A DNA stretch of 64,000 nucleotides from Dysgonomonas sp. 216 (GTDB taxonomy: Bacteria; Bacteroidota; Bacteroidia; Bacteroidales; Dysgonomonadaceae), in NCBI RefSeq assembly GCF_010501065.1, contig NZ_QVMM01000018.1, positions 1-64,000 of the forward strand, in the 5' to 3' direction. Position 1 is the first letter of the stretch. The number at the start of each line of letters is the position of its first letter. Under the pieces are notes generated by a model. It had not been told where the DNA came from. It was given only the letters and a program-made list of their open reading frames with translations, and ran no database searches. Below are positions 26,330-35,019 of this stretch, in pieces. The position numbers and the translations under genes are program-made.

Positions 26330-26361
26330 TTGCACATTGTTTTAATTAGTGTGCAAAAATA
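26330..26361 (-). promoter_or_regulatory. tetR promoter with overlapping inverted repeat (candidate operator)
   Basis: On the minus strand TATTTTTG (26354-26361) is a consensus -7 element 35 bases before the tetR ATG. Perfect 7-bp arms TTGCACA (26330-26336) and TGTGCAA (26350-26356) straddle the region just downstream and overlap the -7 element, where a bound repressor would block transcription. Confidence 0.6.
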
Positions 26362-26422
26362 ATACAAATATAACTAAGTACAATAAGTAATCAGCGTTTT
26401 TTATCCATAAGCTCACACATAT

Positions 26423-26720
26423 ATTCTATCAAAATAGAATTAAGTTGTAACTTCGATACCATGCATTGTACATTTTGCCTAAAACCTGACACATCTGACA
26501 GTTTTTACATTTTTTGAAATTATACATTGCCAGCCCCTCTGTATCTCCTTGGTAGGGTAACTTTTTCGCAAAGCATTTCTTGAAAACGATCTTAACTTCG
26601 TAGCCCTATACGTATACACACTATAAATTCTATGTTAATAGAATTTTATGCCATTCGCAATATATCAAAAGGTTTATAAATTACAAAACCTGACATACCT
26701 GACTGTTTTGTGTAAATATT
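26423..26720. repeat. two copies of a composite intergenic repeat, in a gene-free 570-base region
   Basis: Each unit has a palindrome ATTCTAT-N4-ATAGAAT (26423-26440; extended by AA/TT at 26625-26646) and, 40 bases later, the double motif AAAACCTGACAnAyCTGAC (26481-26499 and 26685-26703) followed by a T-rich tail. The palindrome cores are about 202 bases apart and the CCTGACA blocks 204, so this looks like a duplicated unit. The motif block alone recurs at 4110-4140. The remaining sequence of 26362-26895 shows no gene; a possible ppk1 promoter in 26840-26880 cannot be fixed. Confidence 0.6.
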
Positions 26721-26895
26721 GTTTGTCGTTTATTACAAACCAAAACTCGTTACGAACAGCAGTCGATATATAGATAAATTTCGGTTACCGATTTGCATTA
26801 TTTATAAAGAAGGAGGCGGTCGGTTTTTTTCAACTAAATGTCTGTATATTTGTTTATGAAAATATGATGATATCGATTAGTATAATAAATTCTGT

Positions 26896-28938
26896 ATGAA
26901 AATTATTAACAGGGAGTTAAGTTGGTTAGCTTTTAACGAAAGGGTATTACAAGAGGCGCAAGATAAAAGCGTACCTCTAATGCAGCGATTACGCTTTTTA
27001 GGTATATATTCGAATAATCAGGACGAGTTTGTAAAAGTTCGTGTGGCAAATTTGATAAGGATTACCCGAAGAAAACAGAAGAAAACCGATAAAACAATTG
27101 ATGGATATACTGCTAAAGACCTGCTTAACTTAATAAATCAGAGAATTGACGATCTTCAGCATACATTTACCGATACTTATATCGGAGTGCTATCCGAAAT
27201 GGAAAAGCATGGAATATATGTTATAAATGAAACGCAGTTGTCTGAACCTCAGAAGCAGTTTTGTCGCGAATATTTTTTATCCGATATTAGTCAGTGGTTA
27301 GTTCCTCTTATTATCCGTAAGACAACTAAAATGCCGTTTCTTAGCGATAATAAAATATATCTTGCTGCTAAAATGGTGTCAGCCAATGGAAAAAACATCC
27401 GTTATTCGATCATACAGATACCTGTCAACCGAACAACACCGCGTTTTGTGGAACTACCATCGGAGGAAGACAGAAAAGATATAATTTTTCTTGACGACAT
27501 TGTTCGCTTATGTCTCGATGAAATATTCTTTATGTTTAATTACGAGTCTATTTCGGCATATACCTTTAAATTTATTCGCGATGGGCAATTAACGGTTGAC
27601 GACGATATTTCGAAAAGCGTTATTGAAAAAATGGAACAGGGTTTGGAAGAGCGCTTGCATGGCGAACCTGTACGCCTTGTTTATGACAGGGAAATGCCCG
27701 ACGATTTATTACAAATTATAATAAGCAAGCTTAAACTAAAAAGCGACGAAGTGTTGGGCGGCGGTCGTTATCATATGATGAAAGATTTGATGAAGTTTCC
27801 TTCGGTGCGTCCCGATTTGGAAAGTATTCTGCCTGCACCGCTAAATCATCCCGATATAAAACATTTTTCCAGCATTGTTGATGTCATTAAAAAGAAAGAT
27901 GTATTTCTCAACTTTCCCTATCATTCTTTTAATCATGTAATAAACTTCTTGCGGGAGGCGGCAATAGACCCTAAAGTGAAAAAGATATATATTACATTAT
28001 ATCGTACAGCCGAACAGTCGCGAATCATTAATGCTTTAATTAATGCGGCAAAAAATGGAAAGGAAGTTATTGTTTTAGAAGAGCTGATGGCTCGTTTCGA
28101 CGAAGAACAGAATGTTGAAAATTCCGACCGGCTTCAAAAAGCGGGCGTAAGAGTTATTCATGGTTTTAAAAATCTTAAAGTGCATTGTAAACTTATATAC
28201 ATAGAGCGGAATGAAAAAAAAGGGAACAAAGGATATGTATATATAGGCACAGGTAACTTTAACGAAACAACAGCTCGTATTTATGGCGATTTTGGTTTGC
28301 TTACAGCAAATCAACGAATACTTCTTGACACAAAAGCTGTATTTGATTTTCTACTCAATATGCATAAGCGTTACAATTATAAATCGCTTATGGTATCTCC
28401 TTATACAATGCGGATGGAGTTTGAAAGCCTTATCGAAAAAGAGATAAAAAATAAACAAAAAGGGAAAGAGGCTTATATATACGCGAAACTAAATTCGTTG
28501 ACCGATTCCAAAATTATAAAACTATTATATAAGGCCAGCCAGGCGGGAGTTGAAATAAGGTTGATAATAAGAGGTGCGTGCTGTTTGGTTCCGCAAATAA
28601 AAGGGCAGAGCGAAAATATCAGGGTGATAAGCATTGTTGATACGCTTTTGGAGCATGCGCGCACGATAATATTTTGTAACGAAGGAAACGAGCAGATATA
28701 TATATCGAGTGCCGATTGGATGACCCGGAATTTAGATGCACGGGTAGAGGTTGCCGTTCCTATTTACGATAAAAGCATACAAAAAGTTATTAAAGATATC
28801 TTTAATCTTCAGTGGAGCGATAATGTGAAGGCAAGGGAATTTATAACCCCCGACGATAATCAGTACGTAATACATAATGTCGAGAATAAAGTCCGGTCTC
28901 AAAAAGCTTTGTATGAGTATTATAAGAAAAAACTATGA
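26896..28938 (+). CDS. ppk1: Polyphosphate kinase 1
   Basis: A 680-residue PPK1 that reversibly transfers the terminal phosphate of ATP to polyphosphate. The N-terminal domain begins 'INRELSWLAFNERVLQEA', the conserved 'FPYHSFNHVINFLREAA' is near 340, and the phospholipase-D-like active site includes 'KVHCKLIYIERN' with the phosphate-accepting histidine, plus 'YIGTGNFNETTARIYGDFGL' and the C-terminal 'YISSADWMTRNLDARVEV'. Length is normal. Its stop overlaps the start of the exopolyphosphatase-like gene by four bases, so synthesis and breakdown enzymes are translationally coupled. A repeat-bearing 577-base gap lies upstream. Confidence 0.95.
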   Translation: MKIINRELSWLAFNERVLQEAQDKSVPLMQRLRFLGIYSNNQDEFVKVRVANLIRITRRKQKKTDKTIDGYTAKDLLNLINQRIDDLQHTFTDTYIGVLSEMEKHGIYVINETQLSEPQKQFCREYFLSDISQWLVPLIIRKTTKMPFLSDNKIYLAAKMVSANGKNIRYSIIQIPVNRTTPRFVELPSEEDRKDIIFLDDIVRLCLDEIFFMFNYESISAYTFKFIRDGQLTVDDDISKSVIEKMEQGLEERLHGEPVRLVYDREMPDDLLQIIISKLKLKSDEVLGGGRYHMMKDLMKFPSVRPDLESILPAPLNHPDIKHFSSIVDVIKKKDVFLNFPYHSFNHVINFLREAAIDPKVKKIYITLYRTAEQSRIINALINAAKNGKEVIVLEELMARFDEEQNVENSDRLQKAGVRVIHGFKNLKVHCKLIYIERNEKKGNKGYVYIGTGNFNETTARIYGDFGLLTANQRILLDTKAVFDFLLNMHKRYNYKSLMVSPYTMRMEFESLIEKEIKNKQKGKEAYIYAKLNSLTDSKIIKLLYKASQAGVEIRLIIRGACCLVPQIKGQSENIRVISIVDTLLEHARTIIFCNEGNEQIYISSADWMTRNLDARVEVAVPIYDKSIQKVIKDIFNLQWSDNVKAREFITPDDNQYVIHNVENKVRSQKALYEYYKKKL

Positions 28939-29834
28939 CAATGGTGAATGTAAAAACTTTTGCGGCAATAGATATTGGCTCTAATGCCATGCGTTTCCTG
29001 ATCAACAATGTCGAAACTGATGCCGAAAACGTAACAGAGTTTAAGAAGGTGGCATATATGCGAATCCCTATTCGCTTAGGCGAAGATGTTTTTACTCAGG
29101 GTTTTATAGGCGAAGACAAATTTAACCGATTGAATGAAGCTATGATTGGTATTTCGTATATAATGAAAGCTTATGGCGTTTCCAACTACATGGCTTGCGC
29201 AACAAGTGCCATGCGCGATGCATGGAACGGAGAACAGATAATAGAAAAAATACTAAGAAGTAGCGGAATAAATATAAACATAATATCGGGGAACGACGAG
29301 GCAGCTCTGGTTTTCGAAGCAGGAGGGGCGGACTCTGCTTCGGATAAATCGAAACACTACTTATTTGTAGATGTGGGAGGAGGTAGCACCGAGGTGGTAT
29401 TGTATAGTAATGGGCAGAAAATTAGTTCCGGTTCGTTTCTGATAGGGACGGTCAGGATGCTTGCCGGAAAAGTAACCGATGATGAGCTTAATACTTTCAG
29501 GGGGTGGCTTGGTAATATAAACGAGAAGTACAGTAGGGTTAGTGTTATTGCATCGGGTGGGAATATTAATAAAATGCATAAACTGCTGGGAAAGAAAGCA
29601 AAAGAAACTCTTAACCATTCCGATCTGATATGGCTTAACAGTGTAATGACAAGCCTTAGTTTTGAAGAACGTATGCATCGGTTTAAACTGAACGAATATC
29701 GTGCCGATGTTATAATTCCTGCATTAAAGATATTCCTTACTCTTGGCGAAGTATGTAATGTTGAAGAAATATTTGTGCCTAAAGTGGGATTAGCCGACGG
29801 TATTATTCATCACTTGGCAAATAAAATTTCTTGA
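28935..29834 (+). CDS. ppx: Ppx/GppA family phosphatase (exopolyphosphatase)
   Basis: A 299-residue member of the actin-like ATPase fold. Phosphate loops are seen at 'AAIDIGSNAMRFLI' and 'FVDVGGGSTEVVLY', and 'ISGNDEAALVFEAGG' holds the catalytic region. It hydrolyses polyphosphate ends or pppGpp. It is the short, roughly 300-residue form without the C-terminal HD domain of E. coli Ppx/GppA. The first ATG overlaps the ppk1 stop (ATGA); an ATG two codons on is an alternative. The place next to ppk1 favours polyphosphate as substrate. Confidence 0.9.
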   Translation: MTMVNVKTFAAIDIGSNAMRFLINNVETDAENVTEFKKVAYMRIPIRLGEDVFTQGFIGEDKFNRLNEAMIGISYIMKAYGVSNYMACATSAMRDAWNGEQIIEKILRSSGININIISGNDEAALVFEAGGADSASDKSKHYLFVDVGGGSTEVVLYSNGQKISSGSFLIGTVRMLAGKVTDDELNTFRGWLGNINEKYSRVSVIASGGNINKMHKLLGKKAKETLNHSDLIWLNSVMTSLSFEERMHRFKLNEYRADVIIPALKIFLTLGEVCNVEEIFVPKVGLADGIIHHLANKIS

Positions 29835-29840
29835 ATTCGG

Positions 29841-30638
29841 CTAAATAAACAAATACAAACTAAAGGCCATAAGCAACATTCCACTTACAAGCCCCATTAT
29901 GGAAATATGGTGTTTACCATATTTCTCGGCACTGGGTAACAATTCGTCTAACGATATGAATATCATAATGCCCGAAACTGCTGCCAATATAATTCCGTTC
30001 ATCATTGGAGTCCAGAATTGAAGAAGGAAAAAATAGGCGATTAATGCACCGAAAGGTTCTGCCAATCCCGAAAAAAACGAATACCAAAATGCTTTTCGTC
30101 GGCTTCCGGTCGAGTGGTATATAGGTACTGCAACAGCAATACCTTCGGGGATATTGTGTATAGCAATTGCCACTGTTATAGGTATAGCAACATCCAGAGA
30201 CCCTAAAGCAGAAGTAAAAGTCGCAATACCCTCAGGAAAGTTATGTATGGCTATGGATAAAGCAACCATTAAGCCTGTGCGTTTCAATTTCCCTTTTTTA
30301 TTCATGTCCTCAACTCCTTGTATTTCGTGAGGATTTACTGCTGTATCGGGTATAAGGAAGTCGATAAGGTTTATAAGTAGCATTCCGCCAAAAAAGGCGA
30401 GAATAAGGTACAATGTGCCTAGCTTTTCGTCGAATACCGAAACCAGTTCTATCTTAGCCTGAGGTATCATTTCCATAAATGATACATAAATCATTACTCC
30501 GGCCGAGAACCCGAGCGAAGCACACAGAAATTTAGTATTTGTATGTTTGGCTATTAATGCTATTAAACTACCAATACCTGTTGATAATCCGGCAATAGCA
30601 GTTAAGATGAACGCAAGTACGATTTGTGAACTTTCCAT
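29841..30638 (-). CDS. zupT: ZIP family zinc/divalent metal transporter (ZupT-like)
   Basis: A 265-residue inner-membrane protein with eight predicted helices. The metal site is in TM4 'HNFPEGIATF' and TM5 'HNIPEGIAVAVP', both with the ZupT arrangement of His, Asn, Glu. The cytoplasmic loop between TM3 and TM4 is short and charged. It imports Zn2+ and possibly other divalent cations. It follows the methionine sulfoxide reductase gene by six bases, and its 3' end is six bases from the convergent ppx. No zinc-responsive site is visible. Confidence 0.92.
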   Translation of the reverse strand: MESSQIVLAFILTAIAGLSTGIGSLIALIAKHTNTKFLCASLGFSAGVMIYVSFMEMIPQAKIELVSVFDEKLGTLYLILAFFGGMLLINLIDFLIPDTAVNPHEIQGVEDMNKKGKLKRTGLMVALSIAIHNFPEGIATFTSALGSLDVAIPITVAIAIHNIPEGIAVAVPIYHSTGSRRKAFWYSFFSGLAEPFGALIAYFFLLQFWTPMMNGIILAAVSGIMIFISLDELLPSAEKYGKHHISIMGLVSGMLLMAFSLYLFI

Positions 30639-30644
30639 GTATTA

Positions 30645-31133
30645 TCAGTTCATTAAAGTTTGTTCAAATATTTTTATAATCTTCTCAAGATATGTAATAT
30701 CTGTTTCGTCAAAATGATTTTCGAATTGGCTATCAATATCCAATACAGCTATAACTTCATCCCGAAAGAAAACAGGGACAACTATTTCCGACATTGATGA
30801 ACTGTCGCATGCAATATGACCATCGAAAAAATTGACATTTGGCACACAAACAATCTTTTTCTCTTTCCAAGCTGTACCGCAAACTCCTTTTCCAAAATTT
30901 ATTCGTGTACACGCAACATTTCCCTGAAAAGGCCCCAGAACCAATTGTTCGCGTTTTACCAGATAAAATCCAGCCCATAAAAAATCGAAAGCATGTTTTA
31001 ACACAGCCGATATATTAGCCATATTTGCAATTGTATCCGATTCGGTTTTTATCAAAGATTCTATTTGTGGTAATAAATGTTTGTATACCTGTTCTTTCGA
31101 TGCATTCTGAAGTATATCTATTTTTTCTGCCAT
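30645..31133 (-). CDS. msrC: Free methionine-(R)-sulfoxide reductase, GAF domain (fRMsr)
   Basis: A 162-residue protein consisting of a GAF domain. The three family cysteines are visible: 'GNVACTRINFG', 'GKGVCGTAW' and 'GHIACDSSSMSEIVVP'. The ending 'VIAVLDIDSQFENHFDETD' is also typical. fRMsr reduces free Met-R-sulfoxide using these cysteines in a disulfide relay with thioredoxin. It is the first gene of a pair with the ZIP transporter. The cysteine pattern distinguishes it from sensory GAF proteins. Confidence 0.9.
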   Translation of the reverse strand: MAEKIDILQNASKEQVYKHLLPQIESLIKTESDTIANMANISAVLKHAFDFLWAGFYLVKREQLVLGPFQGNVACTRINFGKGVCGTAWKEKKIVCVPNVNFFDGHIACDSSSMSEIVVPVFFRDEVIAVLDIDSQFENHFDETDITYLEKIIKIFEQTLMN

Positions 31134-31284
31134 GTCCTGTTTTATCTAGAAATATAGGTTTATAACATAGAAAAATGTTGATTCCTTTTTTAGTTTTTAA
31201 AGTTAGCAATAATCTATGATTGTTAAAACTACCTTTCATAAAAAATAAGATGCAACTCATTTATCTGTATTGTTTTAATATTTT

Positions 31285-31292
31285 TACCTTTG
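31285..31292 (+). promoter_or_regulatory. -7 promoter element of the macro-domain gene
   Basis: TACCTTTG matches TAnnTTTG, 33 bases before the ATG at 31326. It rules out the upstream TTG start. No convincing -33 element is visible. Confidence 0.5.
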
Positions 31293-31325
31293 TGTGAAAT
31301 TGAAACAACATTCCTCAATTCTTTT

Positions 31326-31868
31326 ATGACAGATAAAATTCCGTATGAAATTGAGCTTACTAAGGGTGATATAACCTCTTTGAGGGTTGATGCAATTGTG
31401 AATGCGGCAAATTCGTCTCTTATGGGTGGCGGCGGGGTCGATGGCGCAATTCACCGCAAAGGAGGGCGGCAGATTTTATCGGAATGTATTGCTATCCGTT
31501 GTAAACAGGGTAAATGTAAAACAGGACAAGCGGTTTATACTTCTGCTGGGCTGTTACCTTCGAAATTTGTAATTCATACGGTTGGTCCTATATGGGCAGC
31601 GGGAACACTTAACGAACCTGAACTCTTGGCTGCTTGCTATACAAACTCGTTACGGATTGCTAACGAATTGGAGGTTTCGAGTATTGCGTTCCCGAATATT
31701 AGTACCGGAATTTATCATTATCCTAAAAAGGAAGCTGCATTAGTTGCTTACGAAGCTGTAAAGAATTTCATGGAGAATGAAAATAAAGTTGTAAATAAAG
31801 TTGTTTTCATTTGTTTCGACGACGCAAACTATATTTGTTATAAAGACCTTATTTTGGGTAATAAATAA
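31326..31868 (+). CDS. Macro domain protein (O-acetyl-ADP-ribose deacetylase type)
   Basis: A 180-residue single macro domain. ADP-ribose-binding motifs are seen in order: 'KGDITSLRVDAIVNAANSSLMGGGGVDGAIHRKGG', 'FVIHTVGPIW' and 'FPNISTGIYHYP'. These are the residues of the MacroD/YmdB class, which remove ADP-ribose from acidic residues or deacetylate O-acetyl-ADP-ribose. The open frame can be extended to a TTG at 31290, but that codon lies inside a TACCTTTG -7 element (31285-31292), so the start must be the ATG at 31326. It appears to be a single gene. No ADP-ribosyltransferase toxin is beside it, so a toxin-antitoxin role is not supported. Confidence 0.9.
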   Translation: MTDKIPYEIELTKGDITSLRVDAIVNAANSSLMGGGGVDGAIHRKGGRQILSECIAIRCKQGKCKTGQAVYTSAGLLPSKFVIHTVGPIWAAGTLNEPELLAACYTNSLRIANELEVSSIAFPNISTGIYHYPKKEAALVAYEAVKNFMENENKVVNKVVFICFDDANYICYKDLILGNK

Positions 31869-32039
31869 GGCATACTTCGTATTTATTGTTTATTGCATCC
31901 TATTTATTAATAAATATTCTTCTGTAAGTTTTTATTAAAATTCACTACAATTAGTGATTGACTGGTTGTTCATAAAAGTATTCCTTTGCAGCGGTATTTT
32001 AGGTTAACTTGTACTGAATGATAAACTAAAACATAAAAA

Positions 32040-34301
32040 ATGAAAAAGGTACTTTTTCTACTTGTTTGTATCCTGCCATTTTATGCTTTTGCGGAGGAAA
32101 AAGACAGAGTAAATGAGAACGATACAATATATACCGAACTGAAGTATGATATTGTGGTTCTGTCATCTACCAAAGAGACAAATAGTTTAAAATCGCAACC
32201 TGCGGCGGTTTCTGTATTTTCGCCTAAAAATCTGGAGGGTTTGCAGGTTTCGTCTATAAAAGATATAAGTGCGGTTGTGCCAAACTTTTTTATACCGAAC
32301 TACGGCTCTAAAATGACAACTCCTCTTTATATACGTGGAATAGGTGCACGTACAGGAGCGCAAACCGTGAGTTTATATATTGATAATGTTCCATATTTCA
32401 ATCCATGTGTATTTGATTCCGAATTGTTTGATATTCAGCGTGTCGAACTTTTGAGGGGATCGCAAGGTACGCTTTATGGGCGGAACTCAATGGGGGGGAT
32501 TATTAATATATATACATTTTCTCCTTTAAATTATCAGGGAACAACTGCTGCTGTTAGTGGGGGAAATTATGGTTATCTATCGGCTAATGCGTCGCATTAC
32601 AGATTACTGACCAATAATGCAGGTATCGCTGTTTCGGGCTATTATAAAAAAGATGATGGCTTTTTTGAAAATGCCTATACCGGAAAAAATGCAGATGATT
32701 CGGAAAGTGCAGGAGGGCGTATAAAGTATAGTTGGCAAATAAATCCTCGCTTATTGTTTCAGTATTCGGGAAATTTCGATTATAGCGATCAGGGTGCTTT
32801 CCCTTATATAAAGGTAGGGGAAGATAAGGTTAATTACGATGGCGATGGAAGTTATACGCGAAGGCTGCTGACCAATGGCATTACTTTGCAGTATAAGGGA
32901 GAAAAATACCTGATAAATTCGACAACCGGTTATCAATATCTTAACGACGATATGTTTATGGATCAGGATTATACACCTGCTTCGATATTCAAAATAAACC
33001 AAAAACAGAATCAGCACTCGCTGAGTCAGGAAATTACAATAAAATCGAATACCAAGTCCGATTACCAATGGTTGAACGGAGTCTTTGGTTTCTATGATTA
33101 TCAGAAAATAACATCGCCTGTTTTATTATTGGAGGATGGTATAGTGCGCATGCTTCAAAGCCAGCTGGATAATGCTGCAGCAAATAACCCTAATATGCCT
33201 TTTATAAAGATAACAGACGATCGGATTAATTTTGATGGTATATACCGAAAGCCTATATATGGCGGGGCTGTATTTCATCAGTCTACTTTTAATAATATAT
33301 TTGATACCGAAGGTTTATCGTTTACGGTGGGCTTGCGTTTGGATTACGAGAAGGCTCGCCTCGATTATGATGGAAATACAGGTACTAACCTTACAATACA
33401 ACGTCAGGTAAGCGGAGCGCCAATAATTCCGATGAGGGTGGATTCGATAATAAAAGGAACGGCTTCGAAAGATTATTTTGAGTTGTTACCTCGTTTTGCG
33501 CTTAAATACGATATCGATCAGCAGTCGTATGTTTATGTGTCAGGGTCGCGAGGCTATAAAACAGGTGGGCATAATGTGCAGATTTTTGCAGAATTACTTA
33601 GCAGTGCTTTGCAGTCTTCGATCCAAAACATGGGAATTAATAGACCAAGTACCGAACCTGTTGAAGATATGATAACTTTCGATCCTGAATATAGCTGGAC
33701 TGCCGAAATAGGCGGTAAAATAGATATAATAAAGGATGCTTTATCTACTAACTTTGCAGTTTATTATACCGATGTGAAGGATGTACAGATTTCGCAGTTT
33801 GCCAAAACAGGGCAGGGGCGTATGACTACTAATGCGGGTAAGGCCGTAAGTAAGGGTTTTGAAATAGGACTGAAAGCTCGCCCATGTTCGGGATTCTACC
33901 TTTATGGTAATTATGGATTCTCGGATGCCAAATTCAAGAGTCACGAGTATAATATGAACAATTATATTCCTTTTGCTCCGCGTCAAACAGTAAGTTTAGG
34001 GTCGAGTGTAACTTATAATCTGAAACGTTGCCCTATAATTGACCGTATTTTGCTGGACGTTAATTATGCAGGAGCAGGTAAAATATATTGGACAGAAGAA
34101 AATGATTTATCCCAAGGATTTTACGGTACGGCAAATGCCCGTCTAATGTTTGAAACCAAAATGTTTGGACTTGAGTTTTGGGGAAAGAATATTTTAGATA
34201 GAGATTATCAGGCTTTTTATTTCGAATCGATGGGCAATTCATTTTTTCAGAAAGGAAAACCGGCACAGTGGGGGGTAACCTTAAGGTTAAAGATGTTGTA
34301 A
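32040..34301 (+). CDS. TonB-dependent outer-membrane receptor (no front domain)
   Basis: A 753-residue receptor. A signal peptide (MKKVLFLLVCILPFYAFA) is followed almost at once by the plug ('DIVVLSSTKETNSLKSQPAAVSVFS', 'PLYIRGIGARTGAQTVSLYIDNVPY', 'VELLRGSQGTLYGRNSMGGIINIYT'), then the barrel up to 'GVTLRLKML'. Unlike the receptor at 4291-6570, it lacks the CarboxypepD_reg-like domain and resembles the FecA/FpvA-like plug group common in Proteobacteria ('TLYGRNSMGG'). It could carry siderophores, haem or another chelate; no accessory gene identifies the ligand. It is followed by a strong terminator and looks monocistronic. The 170-base leader region shows no riboswitch that I recognise. Confidence 0.9.
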   Translation: MKKVLFLLVCILPFYAFAEEKDRVNENDTIYTELKYDIVVLSSTKETNSLKSQPAAVSVFSPKNLEGLQVSSIKDISAVVPNFFIPNYGSKMTTPLYIRGIGARTGAQTVSLYIDNVPYFNPCVFDSELFDIQRVELLRGSQGTLYGRNSMGGIINIYTFSPLNYQGTTAAVSGGNYGYLSANASHYRLLTNNAGIAVSGYYKKDDGFFENAYTGKNADDSESAGGRIKYSWQINPRLLFQYSGNFDYSDQGAFPYIKVGEDKVNYDGDGSYTRRLLTNGITLQYKGEKYLINSTTGYQYLNDDMFMDQDYTPASIFKINQKQNQHSLSQEITIKSNTKSDYQWLNGVFGFYDYQKITSPVLLLEDGIVRMLQSQLDNAAANNPNMPFIKITDDRINFDGIYRKPIYGGAVFHQSTFNNIFDTEGLSFTVGLRLDYEKARLDYDGNTGTNLTIQRQVSGAPIIPMRVDSIIKGTASKDYFELLPRFALKYDIDQQSYVYVSGSRGYKTGGHNVQIFAELLSSALQSSIQNMGINRPSTEPVEDMITFDPEYSWTAEIGGKIDIIKDALSTNFAVYYTDVKDVQISQFAKTGQGRMTTNAGKAVSKGFEIGLKARPCSGFYLYGNYGFSDAKFKSHEYNMNNYIPFAPRQTVSLGSSVTYNLKRCPIIDRILLDVNYAGAGKIYWTEENDLSQGFYGTANARLMFETKMFGLEFWGKNILDRDYQAFYFESMGNSFFQKGKPAQWGVTLRLKML

Positions 34302-34308
34302 TATAATC

Positions 34309-34342
34309 AAAACGGGTATTTCCGCAAGGAGATACCCGTTTT
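34309..34342. terminator. bidirectional terminator after the second TonB receptor
   Basis: A perfect 11-bp stem (aaaacgggtat / atacccgtttt; arms 34309-34319 and 34332-34342) lies between convergent genes. The A-run and T-run ends make it usable from both strands. Confidence 0.85.
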
Positions 34343-34365
34343 GATGTTATTGATAAAAGTTGTAT

Positions 34366-34935
34366 TTACTTTTTCAGGTCGTAATATTCTAAAGTTATAT
34401 TGCTATCTGAAACTTTTTTGTCGATACCATCAACTTTCTGATAAATATATACCATTCCTTTATAAGTAAAAGACATAGTATTTGAGGCTCTTACATATTT
34501 TGCCCGGCTATCGAGTGTAAGCCCTATAAGTTCAATTTTACTTATATCATAAATAGAATACCACTCGTGGTAAAAATCAGGAATCTCGTTTCCTATAAAC
34601 ACGCTTTTAGCTATGTTTGCCAAATTAAATGTATAGAAGTCGTAATCTTTACTTTTCTTGAAGTCGGAAGCAATAATAGGCCCGCCTAACTCGTTGGTAA
34701 ACAGGTTCAGCTGGTTGTCGTTGGTTGTTGTTTTTTGAAATCTGACATCTGTTTCCATAGTTTTTGTCGGAGCGTTCATCAGATTAACGGTAATCTTTAA
34801 TTTACCCTGATGGTTCCCTATAATTTCCGATTTATCTTTCAGTGTATAGTCGGGAGAATCGTCATCATCTCCGCACGATGTAAATACTAATGTTGCTAGT
34901 ACTAATAAACCTAAAATCTTTCTCATAATTTTCAT
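34366..34935 (-). CDS. Uncharacterised small lipoprotein
   Basis: A 189-residue lipoprotein starting MKIMRKILGLLVLATLVFTSC, with the lipid-bearing Cys at residue 21 followed by an acidic run GDDDDS, a pattern typical of Bacteroidota outer-membrane lipoproteins exported to the surface. The rest is beta-rich ('HQGKLKITVNLMNAPTKTMETDVRFQK') and I do not recognise a domain with confidence; it has the general look of a lipocalin-like or calycin-like stress lipoprotein. The frame extends 13 codons further upstream, but that stretch would destroy the signal peptide. It is convergent with the TonB receptor and apparently single. Confidence 0.75.
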   Translation of the reverse strand: MKIMRKILGLLVLATLVFTSCGDDDDSPDYTLKDKSEIIGNHQGKLKITVNLMNAPTKTMETDVRFQKTTTNDNQLNLFTNELGGPIIASDFKKSKDYDFYTFNLANIAKSVFIGNEIPDFYHEWYSIYDISKIELIGLTLDSRAKYVRASNTMSFTYKGMVYIYQKVDGIDKKVSDSNITLEYYDLKK

Positions 34936-35019
34936 ATAAAATAGTTTTTCTTCGTTAAGTTTTATCTGTAACAAGAGGCTGTTTCCTCTTTAGACTTACG
35001 TATGATAGAACAAAATAAA

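Noticed and set aside
26362-26895. CRISPR array or phage attachment site in the repeat-bearing gap before ppk1
   Set aside because: There are only two repeat units at about 200 bases, with no spacer pattern, no cas genes, no tRNA end and no integrase.
31326-31868. Macro-domain protein as antitoxin of a DarT/G-type or other toxin-antitoxin pair
   Set aside because: No ADP-ribosyltransferase or other toxin gene is adjacent; the neighbour is a TonB receptor with its own signals.
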